NCBI RefSeq assembly: GCF_022447245.1
Contig: NZ_JAKVBC010000007.1
Span: forward strand, 62,001 to 126,000
Length of the DNA stretch: 64,000 nt
From: Kordia sp.
GTDB taxonomy: Bacteria; Bacteroidota; Bacteroidia; Flavobacteriales; Flavobacteriaceae
Direction of reading: 5' to 3'
Part shown: in pieces, positions 38,296 to 45,994 of the stretch
Position numbering within the stretch: position 1 is the first letter of the stretch
Layout: each line of letters opens with the position of its first letter
Translations under genes and position numbers: made by a program
Notes under the pieces: generated by a model
What the model saw: only the letters and a program-made list of their open reading frames with translations
Told to the model about the DNA's origin: nothing
Databases searched by the model: none

Positions 38296-39771
38296 ATGAT
38301 TAAAAAATTCATAAGCTTACAATGGAAAGAATTTATTCGTTCTTCCTCTTTCCAAAAAGGAGTCGCCATTAAAGTATTGCTGTTCATAGCTGCCGCCTAT
38401 ATTGGAGGTATGGCAATATTTGCAGGTATGGGATTATTCTTTGGAATCCAAAAACTGATCCCCGGAATCGACCCAATGCACGTAGTAAATAGTTTTATCA
38501 TTTTTTGGTTTTTTGCCGATTTAATGCTGCGCTATTTCATGCAACAAATGCCAGTAATGAATATTAAGCCACTCATGATCATTCCTATCAAACAGAAAAC
38601 AATCATTCACTTTTTGTTAGGAAAAACGGTGCTTTCATTCTTCAACCTATTGCCTTTATTGGTATTCATACCATACTGTGTAACACTATTGACACAAGGA
38701 TATCCACCGTTAAATGTAATATTTTGGTTGCTTTCTATTGTCGTTATCACATTAGCACTGAACTTCTTAAATATTTTAGTAAACAAAAGCAATACGGTAT
38801 TTTATATTGTAGCAACGGCACTTGTTACCTCAGCAAGTATGCAATATTTTGGTGTCTACAATGTGTCAATACCTTCGGGAATTGTGTTTGGCGAATTGTA
38901 TGCAAATCCATACTATATTGCAATACCAATAGTCATACTAGCAATTTTATACTACTTAAACTTTAAGTATCTAAATAGTCGTTTCTACTTAGACAGTGCT
39001 ATTTCTAAAAAAGTAAAAGAAGTCAACACATCAGATCTTTCTTGGTTAAACCGTTTTGGATCACTCGCTACATTCTTAAAAAACGATGTGCGTATGATTT
39101 GGCGAAACAAACGACCACGACAAGTACTATTCATGTCAGGATTATTCTTGTTTTACGGAGTACTATTCTTTACGCAAAAAACCTATGAAGATATGCCAGG
39201 ATTCTTAGCTTTTGCGTCTATCTTCATTACAGCGGGATTCCTGTTCTCTTTCGGGCAATTGGTACCGTCTTGGGATAGCGAACATTACAAAATGATGATG
39301 AGTCAAAACATTCCATACCGTAAATACTTAGAATCTAAATGGTACTTAATGGTGATTGCTGTAGTGATTTCTTTTGTCTTAAGTACACCTTACATATACT
39401 TTGGTTGGGATAAATATGCTATGATTGCGGCAGGAGCATCGTTCAATATCGGAATCAACTCGTTTGTAACGCTATTCGGAGGAGCTTTAAATAGAGTTCC
39501 TATAAAACTCAACGAAAAAGCAAAAGCATTTAGTAACACGCAAGGATTCAATCCTACGCAATTGTTGATTGCATTGCCAAAATTACTATTACCAGTACTA
39601 CTTTTTTATGTGCCTTACTATTTTACAGATTACAATTTAAATGCAGGAATCATCACACTAGCACTAAGTGGTGTAGTTGGATTGGTATTTAGAAACTATT
39701 TCTTGACGCAAATAGAAAAAGTATATCAAAAAGGGAAATATAAAACCGTGGCAGCATTCGACGAAAAATAA
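38296..39771 (+). CDS. DUF5687 membrane protein, ABC permease-like
   Basis: The 491-residue protein begins MIKKFISLQWKEFIRSSSFQ, the conserved start of DUF5687, and has about eleven to twelve membrane helices in two groups, around residues 25-225 and 275-475. Between them is a cytoplasmic loop (about 226-272). The next gene, 21 bases on, is an ABC ATPase, so this is most likely the permease of an ABC transporter. The transported molecule is unknown; ABC-2-type permeases are the nearest idea. Confidence 0.87.
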   Translation: MIKKFISLQWKEFIRSSSFQKGVAIKVLLFIAAAYIGGMAIFAGMGLFFGIQKLIPGIDPMHVVNSFIIFWFFADLMLRYFMQQMPVMNIKPLMIIPIKQKTIIHFLLGKTVLSFFNLLPLLVFIPYCVTLLTQGYPPLNVIFWLLSIVVITLALNFLNILVNKSNTVFYIVATALVTSASMQYFGVYNVSIPSGIVFGELYANPYYIAIPIVILAILYYLNFKYLNSRFYLDSAISKKVKEVNTSDLSWLNRFGSLATFLKNDVRMIWRNKRPRQVLFMSGLFLFYGVLFFTQKTYEDMPGFLAFASIFITAGFLFSFGQLVPSWDSEHYKMMMSQNIPYRKYLESKWYLMVIAVVISFVLSTPYIYFGWDKYAMIAAGASFNIGINSFVTLFGGALNRVPIKLNEKAKAFSNTQGFNPTQLLIALPKLLLPVLLFYVPYYFTDYNLNAGIITLALSGVVGLVFRNYFLTQIEKVYQKGKYKTVAAFDEK

Positions 39772-39792
39772 TAACACACAAAAAGCATTAAA

Positions 39793-40515
39793 ATGATCAA
39801 AGTACGAGATATATCAAAAACATACGGACAAAATACAGTTCTTAAAATAGGTAGTTTAGACATTCCAAAAGGACAAAGTTTTGGTTTGGTAGGGAATAAT
39901 GGAGCAGGAAAAACAACACTTTTTAGTTTGTTGTTAGACCTAATTCAACCAACAACCGGATACATTAGTAGTAAAGGAATCAAAGTTCATGAAAGTGAAG
40001 ATTGGAAACCATTTACATCTTCATTTATTGACGAAAGTTTCTTAATTGGGTACCTAACTCCAGAAGAATATTTTTACTTCATTGGAGATTTGCGTGGACA
40101 AAACAAAGCAGATGTAGACGCTTTACTAGCCCAGTTTGAAGATTTCTTTCACGGAGAAGTTCTCAACCAGAAAAAATACTTGCGTGACCTTAGTAAAGGA
40201 AACCAGAAAAAAGCAGGAATTGTAGCCTCCTTTATTGGAAATCCTGAAATCATCATCTTAGATGAACCTTTTGCAAACTTAGATCCAACTACGCAAATCC
40301 GACTCAAAGGAATCATCAAAAAGCTCTCGGAAGACAATCAAGTAACTGTACTAGTATCGAGCCACGATTTAATGCATGTTACCGAAGTTTCTGATCGAAT
40401 TGTAGTGCTCAACAAAGGTGAAGTTGTCAAAGATATTGAAACCTCTGAAGCTACCTTAAAAGAATTAGAAACCTTCTTTGCGGGATCAGATATAACAACA
40501 TTTGAAGAAGAATAG
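39793..40515 (+). CDS. ABC transporter ATP-binding protein
   Basis: The 240-residue ATPase shows Walker A GNNGAGKTT (34-42), signature LSKGNQKK, Walker B IIILDEPFANLDP and the H-loop SSHD. It lacks any extra domain. It is adjacent to the DUF5687 gene with a 21-base gap, and the pair would form a two-subunit exporter. A hairpin terminator follows at 40541. Confidence 0.95.
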   Translation: MIKVRDISKTYGQNTVLKIGSLDIPKGQSFGLVGNNGAGKTTLFSLLLDLIQPTTGYISSKGIKVHESEDWKPFTSSFIDESFLIGYLTPEEYFYFIGDLRGQNKADVDALLAQFEDFFHGEVLNQKKYLRDLSKGNQKKAGIVASFIGNPEIIILDEPFANLDPTTQIRLKGIIKKLSEDNQVTVLVSSHDLMHVTEVSDRIVVLNKGEVVKDIETSEATLKELETFFAGSDITTFEEE

Positions 40516-40540
40516 CTTAAGCATTCTTTTAACAAGAAAA

Positions 40541-40590
40541 CTAAAACCCATATTTTTGAGGAAATTCAAAATCTGGGTTTTAGTCTTTTT
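40541..40590 (+). terminator. Rho-independent terminator after the ABC pair
   Basis: A perfect ten-bp stem (arms 40541-40550 and 40574-40583) with an A/T-rich interior is followed by TCTTTTT. It lies 25 bases after the ATPase stop. Confidence 0.85.
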
Positions 40591-40599
40591 AATATGTTG

Positions 40600-40619
40600 T
40601 GATCTTTTATAAAAGATCA
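40600..40619. promoter_or_regulatory. 20-base perfect palindrome upstream of the LytTR regulator
   Basis: A 20-base sequence that reads the same on both strands lies about 140 bases before the start of the propeller-LytTR gene, just after the ABC terminator. It could be an operator for a dimeric regulator, or part of a longer terminator structure. Confidence 0.45.
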
Positions 40620-40758
40620 GCATGAATTCTTAATTTTTAGTGGCCTTACTAATAAATTAGTTGTCATGCAAAGTGCTTAAACAATAACTAAATTCTCATA
40701 ATAGCGAGTATTATTTTGTTATTGCTTTAATCATAAAAACTATAAAATTTACGATTAA

Positions 40759-43359
40759 ATGAACGTAACAAAATTGTATTGGATACTAATTTTATTTAGT
40801 AATATAGCATTGGCTCAAGACTACATTTATAAAAAGTTTGGTTGTATTGATGGTTTGCCAAGTTTGCAAGTATACGATTTGTATCAGGATGATAACGGAA
40901 TCATTTGGTTTGCTACCGATAGAGGTTTAGCGAACTATAATGGATATGAAATCAAAAAATATGGTGTAGAAGATGGTATTTTAAACAATGTAATTTTAGA
41001 TTTTTATGTTCAAAAAGATGGAACAGTATATGGGGCAACCATAGACAATGAGTTATTTTCTTTTAGGAATGATACAAGTGGATTTAAGCCTTATCCATAC
41101 AATGCGGTAATTCAAAAAGAACTGAATTCGGATAAGTATCATATTAAAAGCCTTCAGTTTGATGAAGATGGGAATTTGTATTTAGGAAGTGAGGCAATAC
41201 TAGGAAAACTCATCATCTCAAAAAATGGAAATGTGATAAAAAAACCTTACCTAAAAAAAGATGCTTCAGTCCATTTTACAATTGAGCAATTTGCTCATGA
41301 TGCTATAGGGTTTCATTATGATACGATTAATAATACACGAAAAAATAACACGCTGACTTATAAAACCTCTGGTGCTATTTTTAATCTTGCAACTCCACTA
41401 AAAGATAAAAAACACATCGTATTTACAAATGAAAACAGTGTTTTTGTGGTTGATAAGCAAGGAAATATACTGACCAAAATAGAAAATGAATACAATCCGA
41501 TTGGTATAAGAGCATTAAAAGGAGATCATTTTTTTGTTGGTTATCATTTTGGAGGTGGAATTATATATGATAGTAAAGGAGAAATAAAAAAGCAATTCTT
41601 ACAAGGGAAGTCAATAAGTGATTGTTTGATAGATAATGAAGGAGGATATTGGTTTTCTACACTATATTCAGGAGTGTATTATATAAAAGAACCTCAAATA
41701 AAACAAATAAATGCTTTAGTCGATACGTCTATTACCTCTATCACAAAATCAAATACTGATGAGCTCTATATTGGATGTGATAATGGAGATGTGTTAAAAA
41801 TTAACCCTGATAACAAAACATCTTTTGAATATAATGCTTCTCTCGAATATAAGTCGCCTAGACATATTCAAGCATTTGTAGAATATGATACTAAAGACAG
41901 TATTTTATATGTAAATGCGGGAGAAACATTTTATAAGAAAGATACTAGAGGAAAAAAAATCTTTTCTTCTAGTTCTGGCCATATATTAAAACTATCGGAA
42001 CCTATTGCTCAGAAAATCTTAAAAGCGACTAACGTTTCCGTTGTTGAAGTTGATACAAAGAACAACAGTACTTATGAAATAAATACATTTTTTAGGGTTG
42101 AGGATGCTTGTTTAACAGAAACTACCATGTATGTAGGAGGTCATACAGGAGCATATATCATAAAAGGCAAAAAAAAATCATCAATGGTATCATTAAATTC
42201 GGTGTTTAAAAACAGAATTGATGACATTGATGTAAATCTAAAACGAAATGAAGTTTATTTCGGAACTTTGGGAGCTGGTGTAATCATCTATAATGAAAAA
42301 ACAAAACAAGTAGAAACAATTGGCAAGGCAGAAGGCTTGTTTAGTAATATCATTAATGAATTGTATGTGGAAAATGAAAGTGAACTTTGGGTATGTACAA
42401 ATTCTGGCTTGAATAAAATTAAATTTACAGAAGACGGAACTTACGAAATTACAGGAATAAAAAGCTCAAAAGGACTCTTAAATGGTGGTATTAGTGATGT
42501 AGAAGTGATAAATGATACAGTCTGGGTTGCTTCAAAAAATGGACTGGTCTACATGCCTAAATCTCTTTTTAGTCAGCCCAAAAAGTTGAATTCATATTTC
42601 TTAAGAATCAAACATATCAGCATAAATGATAGTATAGCTTCTTTAGAACAATTAACAAATCTTTCCCATACGGAAAATAGGCTGACATTTGAGGTGGAAG
42701 GCGTATCGTTTAAACATGCAAATGAACTTATGTATGTACACACTTTAGATGGATTAGACGGTAAATGGTATTACGGAACTAATAGAACTATAACGTATTC
42801 CTCTTTGCCACCAGGAAAATATACTTTTAAATTAATCGCTTTAACTTCCGAAAAAGATAAAAAGCTTGATATCATAGAAGTTCCTGTATTTATTTATGCA
42901 CCTATATGGCAAAGAATATGGTTTATGTTTTTATCAGTACTCTCTTTCATTATCTTAATTTATCTGTTTTTTAAATACAGAATTCTATCCTACAACAGAT
43001 ATATCATTAGCGAATTATTACGATTGATGGTAAAAAAGATAAGAGGCAAGGAAAAATACTTCACCTTTAAAGAAACTGGAAAAGAAATTCGCATCAAAAC
43101 AAATACCATTCTATTTGTAAAATCTTCAGGGAATTATATAGAACTTGTTACGGATACAAAAAACTACATCATTCGCACGCAAATAGGATTATTTATAGAA
43201 AGTACTCCAGATCCGTTAGAATATATTAGAATTCATCGTTCATATGTTGTTCGTATAGATAAAGTAACTGCAAAAAACAATAAAGAGGTTTTTATCAATA
43301 ATGAAAAACTTCCTGTGAGTGGATCTTACGTTGAGGAGTTAAATAAATTGATTTTTTAG
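40759..43359 (+). CDS. Two-component-like sensor: beta-propeller plus LytTR DNA-binding domain
   Basis: The 866-residue protein has a signal peptide (1-19, ending LAQ), a two-component regulator propeller (about 20-620) built of repeats such as GIIWFATDRGL and ELWVCTNSGLNKI, a Y_Y_Y-like beta domain (about 640-705), one membrane helix (about 718-738) and a C-terminal LytTR domain (about 765-866). No histidine kinase or response receiver is present, so the external propeller and DNA-binding domain are one chain. It would read a periplasmic signal and bind promoter DNA from the membrane. The target is unknown. Confidence 0.9.
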   Translation: MNVTKLYWILILFSNIALAQDYIYKKFGCIDGLPSLQVYDLYQDDNGIIWFATDRGLANYNGYEIKKYGVEDGILNNVILDFYVQKDGTVYGATIDNELFSFRNDTSGFKPYPYNAVIQKELNSDKYHIKSLQFDEDGNLYLGSEAILGKLIISKNGNVIKKPYLKKDASVHFTIEQFAHDAIGFHYDTINNTRKNNTLTYKTSGAIFNLATPLKDKKHIVFTNENSVFVVDKQGNILTKIENEYNPIGIRALKGDHFFVGYHFGGGIIYDSKGEIKKQFLQGKSISDCLIDNEGGYWFSTLYSGVYYIKEPQIKQINALVDTSITSITKSNTDELYIGCDNGDVLKINPDNKTSFEYNASLEYKSPRHIQAFVEYDTKDSILYVNAGETFYKKDTRGKKIFSSSSGHILKLSEPIAQKILKATNVSVVEVDTKNNSTYEINTFFRVEDACLTETTMYVGGHTGAYIIKGKKKSSMVSLNSVFKNRIDDIDVNLKRNEVYFGTLGAGVIIYNEKTKQVETIGKAEGLFSNIINELYVENESELWVCTNSGLNKIKFTEDGTYEITGIKSSKGLLNGGISDVEVINDTVWVASKNGLVYMPKSLFSQPKKLNSYFLRIKHISINDSIASLEQLTNLSHTENRLTFEVEGVSFKHANELMYVHTLDGLDGKWYYGTNRTITYSSLPPGKYTFKLIALTSEKDKKLDIIEVPVFIYAPIWQRIWFMFLSVLSFIILIYLFFKYRILSYNRYIISELLRLMVKKIRGKEKYFTFKETGKEIRIKTNTILFVKSSGNYIELVTDTKNYIIRTQIGLFIESTPDPLEYIRIHRSYVVRIDKVTAKNNKEVFINNEKLPVSGSYVEELNKLIF

Positions 43360-43476
43360 CAAAAAAACCATCACAAAAAACCATGAATTCACACCAGGGT
43401 ATTTTTAAACGGTCACTTTTTTATGTCAAATCAAAACTAAACGACTGAATATTAGTAGTTTGGTTTGGCTTCTGTA

Positions 43477-43484
43477 TACATTTG
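43477..43484 (+). promoter_or_regulatory. -7 promoter element for the second T9SS cargo gene
   Basis: TACATTTG matches TAnnTTTG and lies 59 bases before the ATG at 43543. A TTTG sits at 43459-43462, but the spacing of 14 is shorter than usual. Confidence 0.45.
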
Positions 43485-43542
43485 AAATGTCAAAATTAAA
43501 ATTTCAAATAATCATCATCAGAAAAAATTATTGAATAATACT

Positions 43543-45048
43543 ATGAGTAAAAGAATACTGCATTTCATGCTAATATTGCCTGTATTGGGCATGGCGCAAT
43601 GGTCGCAATTAGGAAGTGATATAGATGGCGAAAATGCCGGAGATAAATTTGGAGCATCAGTTAGCTTAAATGCTGACGGAACAATTATGGCTGTAGGTGC
43701 CTCTAGTAATAGTGATACAGCAAATGGATCAGGAGAAGTTAAAGTTTTTCAATATAACGGAGCTGGTTGGAGTCAATTAGGAAATGATATTAATGGTGAA
43801 ATCGCAGGTGATCAAGCAGGTTTTTCTATTGATTTGAATGGAGACGGATCTATGTTAGTAGTTGGTTACCCTACTAATGATGATAACGGAAATAATGCTG
43901 GATTAGTCCGTGTATTCAAATTTGATAACGGAAACTGGACACTTATGAATACTATATTTGGAGATTCACAAAGCGACTTATTCGGATATGATGTTGCTAT
44001 TAGTCACAATGGTAATATTTTAGTTGTTGGTGCTCCAAAAGCAGGAGCTTTAGGAATTAGTGAAGGAGAAGGTCGTATAAAAATTTATGAAAATATAAAC
44101 GATTCTTGGGTATTAAGAAGAGAAATAGACGGTGTTGAAGAACAAGAATATTTTGGAAGTGCCTTAAGTATTAATTATGATGGCTCAATTATAGCAGCTG
44201 GTGCATTGCAATGGCCTAGCTTGGTCACAAGTAGAGGAACTGTAAGAACATACCGAAGACTTCACAGTACCAGCACTTTTTGGCAGACATTACCAACGAT
44301 CGAAGGAGATAACTCTGGGGATGAATTCGGTTGTTCCCTTAGTTTAAACTACGATGGTACAATGTTGGCGATTGGAGCAAAAGGATATGAGAGCAACGGT
44401 AGTGGAGTAGGGCAAGTCAAAATTTATAATCGTCCTACAAGTTCAAGTCCGACAGGTTGGGCACAAATAGGAGACGATATTTTTGGAAGTGCTTCTGGTG
44501 ATAACTTAGGAAGTGCTGTCAGCCTGAATGGAGATGGTACTATTTTGGCTGTTGGAGCCAGTGGTGCTAATTCAATCAGAGGAAAAACACAAATGTTTGA
44601 GAATATTAATAATACTTGGACACAAATAGGTTCGGATATTATTGGAGAAAACATTCAAGATTTTTCTACACTTCGAGGTGCTGTCGACCTAAGTAACAAT
44701 GGTTTTTTACTAGCTGTTGGTGCTCCAAATAATGATGGAAATGGTAATAATTCAGGACACGTAAGAGTTTACGAAAATCCTACACTAAGCAATGATGAAA
44801 TATTTTTAAACAATCAAATCTCCATATTTCCAAATCCCGCAAGAGATTATATAAATATTGAACTTGGTATTTTTTATCCTGTGATGGAGGTGAAAATACA
44901 TACACTTTCAGGAATACAAGTTTTTCATTCTGTATACAAAGAGGCTGATTTTATGTCTATAAGCACAAAAATGTTACATAGTGGATTGTATTTATTGCAT
45001 TTAGAAACGAAAGGCAAAAAGATAGTGAAGAAAATAGCGATCAAATAG
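43543..45048 (+). CDS. Secreted beta-propeller-like protein with T9SS sorting domain
   Basis: About 501 residues start at the ATG at 43543, which gives a clean signal peptide (MSKRILHFMLILPVLGMAQ). A TTG 12 bases upstream is possible but less likely. At least seven repeats of about 55-60 residues carry SLNxDGTxxAVGA and G-x-V-(K/R)-(V/I)-(F/Y), as in FG-GAP-like propellers. The last 80 residues (ISIFPNPARDYINIE through KKIAIK) form a T9SS type A sorting domain. Export across the outer membrane and surface retention are predicted. It lies 183 bases after the LytTR regulator. Confidence 0.9.
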   Translation: MSKRILHFMLILPVLGMAQWSQLGSDIDGENAGDKFGASVSLNADGTIMAVGASSNSDTANGSGEVKVFQYNGAGWSQLGNDINGEIAGDQAGFSIDLNGDGSMLVVGYPTNDDNGNNAGLVRVFKFDNGNWTLMNTIFGDSQSDLFGYDVAISHNGNILVVGAPKAGALGISEGEGRIKIYENINDSWVLRREIDGVEEQEYFGSALSINYDGSIIAAGALQWPSLVTSRGTVRTYRRLHSTSTFWQTLPTIEGDNSGDEFGCSLSLNYDGTMLAIGAKGYESNGSGVGQVKIYNRPTSSSPTGWAQIGDDIFGSASGDNLGSAVSLNGDGTILAVGASGANSIRGKTQMFENINNTWTQIGSDIIGENIQDFSTLRGAVDLSNNGFLLAVGAPNNDGNGNNSGHVRVYENPTLSNDEIFLNNQISIFPNPARDYINIELGIFYPVMEVKIHTLSGIQVFHSVYKEADFMSISTKMLHSGLYLLHLETKGKKIVKKIAIK

Positions 45049-45067
45049 GAAAATAAATCTATTTGTT

Positions 45068-45120
45068 TAAATGTAAAAGCTTCTTTTTTAGCTACTTTAA
45101 AAAAGAAGCTTTTACATTTA
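45068..45120. terminator. Bidirectional terminator between convergent genes
   Basis: A perfect 23-bp inverted repeat (arms 45068-45090 and 45098-45120) with a seven-base loop lies between a + strand T9SS gene and a - strand lipoprotein gene. Each arm ends with a short A/T run near the loop, so either transcript could stop there. Confidence 0.9.
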
Positions 45121-45155
45121 CATGTTTTATGAAAACCTGTTTAAAATACAAGTTT

Positions 45156-45638
45156 TTAAAAAGGGATAGGTAAAGGAATTTCAATTGGCCCAATAGCACA
45201 AATAATACTATAACCAAGAACCCAACCAAGCTCACCATCACATTCTAAAATATAGGCTACAGCACAAATGGTGCAAAGTGGGTTATACGGATTCACTCCA
45301 CAAGTAATTATACGAACACCTTTTAAGTCACAATCTTCATAATCCTCTGGAACACCACTTGTAATTGTGCAATCTTCGTCAATAATAGCTAAACCATCAA
45401 CAAAAGTAACACATCCATAGCGAACAGGATCTCCTTTTGCAATCGTATTCACTTGCATTTGAACATACCTTTCAGGGTTGCCTTTAAATTTTGTGGGAAT
45501 TGGGTTAAAAACTCCAACTGTAGCTGAGCGTTTAAGTTCAATAGATTCATTCTCAAATGCTTCTGCATCGACAGTATCTGTCTGACAGGCCAAAACTACA
45601 AATAGTAATAGCGCAAAAATGTAACTAAGTTTTTTCAT
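45156..45638 (-). CDS. Cysteine-rich lipoprotein, function unknown
   Basis: The 160-residue protein has a lipoprotein signal ending VLAC, with Cys18 lipidated. The mature part holds several more cysteines, including CVTFVDGLAIIDEDC, VNPYNPLCTICAV and ILEC, so disulfides or metal binding are plausible outside the cytoplasm. The end is hydrophobic with IGPIEIPLPIPF. I recognise no family. It stands alone, convergent with the T9SS protein across the bidirectional terminator. Confidence 0.72.
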   Translation of the reverse strand: MKKLSYIFALLLFVVLACQTDTVDAEAFENESIELKRSATVGVFNPIPTKFKGNPERYVQMQVNTIAKGDPVRYGCVTFVDGLAIIDEDCTITSGVPEDYEDCDLKGVRIITCGVNPYNPLCTICAVAYILECDGELGWVLGYSIICAIGPIEIPLPIPF

Positions 45639-45952
45639 GATTTTCTGGTTTTTTTTAGTTGATGTTCTAAGTTAAAAAACCACAAAATCAATTAGTTACG
45701 GTAATGGCATACATTTTAAAAGTGAAAATCTAGCGTAGCGGTATAGTTTTCCCTTAAAGGAGATGTTAGAATAATATAATTTTGATTTTAAAAACAAACC
45801 CTACTATTTTTCCTTTAAAGATTCTCATATATAGATATTCTTAGTCGTTTGTAGTAATATCTATGTGTCAAAAAGCCCAAAAAACACGAGTTTATGACAG
45901 ATTTTACCAAATTTTTCAAAAAGAAATGTATTTTTACCTTTCCGTATACTAA
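45639..45952. other. Divergent 314-base gap, no gene seen
   Basis: The gap separates the cysteine-rich lipoprotein (- strand) from the SprE-like gene (+ strand). It is AT-rich with no repeat or hairpin that I trust. A TACCTTTC at 45935-45942 is one base off the -7 consensus and lies about 55 bases before the chosen SprE start. Confidence 0.5.
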
Positions 45953-45994
45953 ATGCATCAAATTTTAGTTTTAGAAATACTAAATAGATCCACC

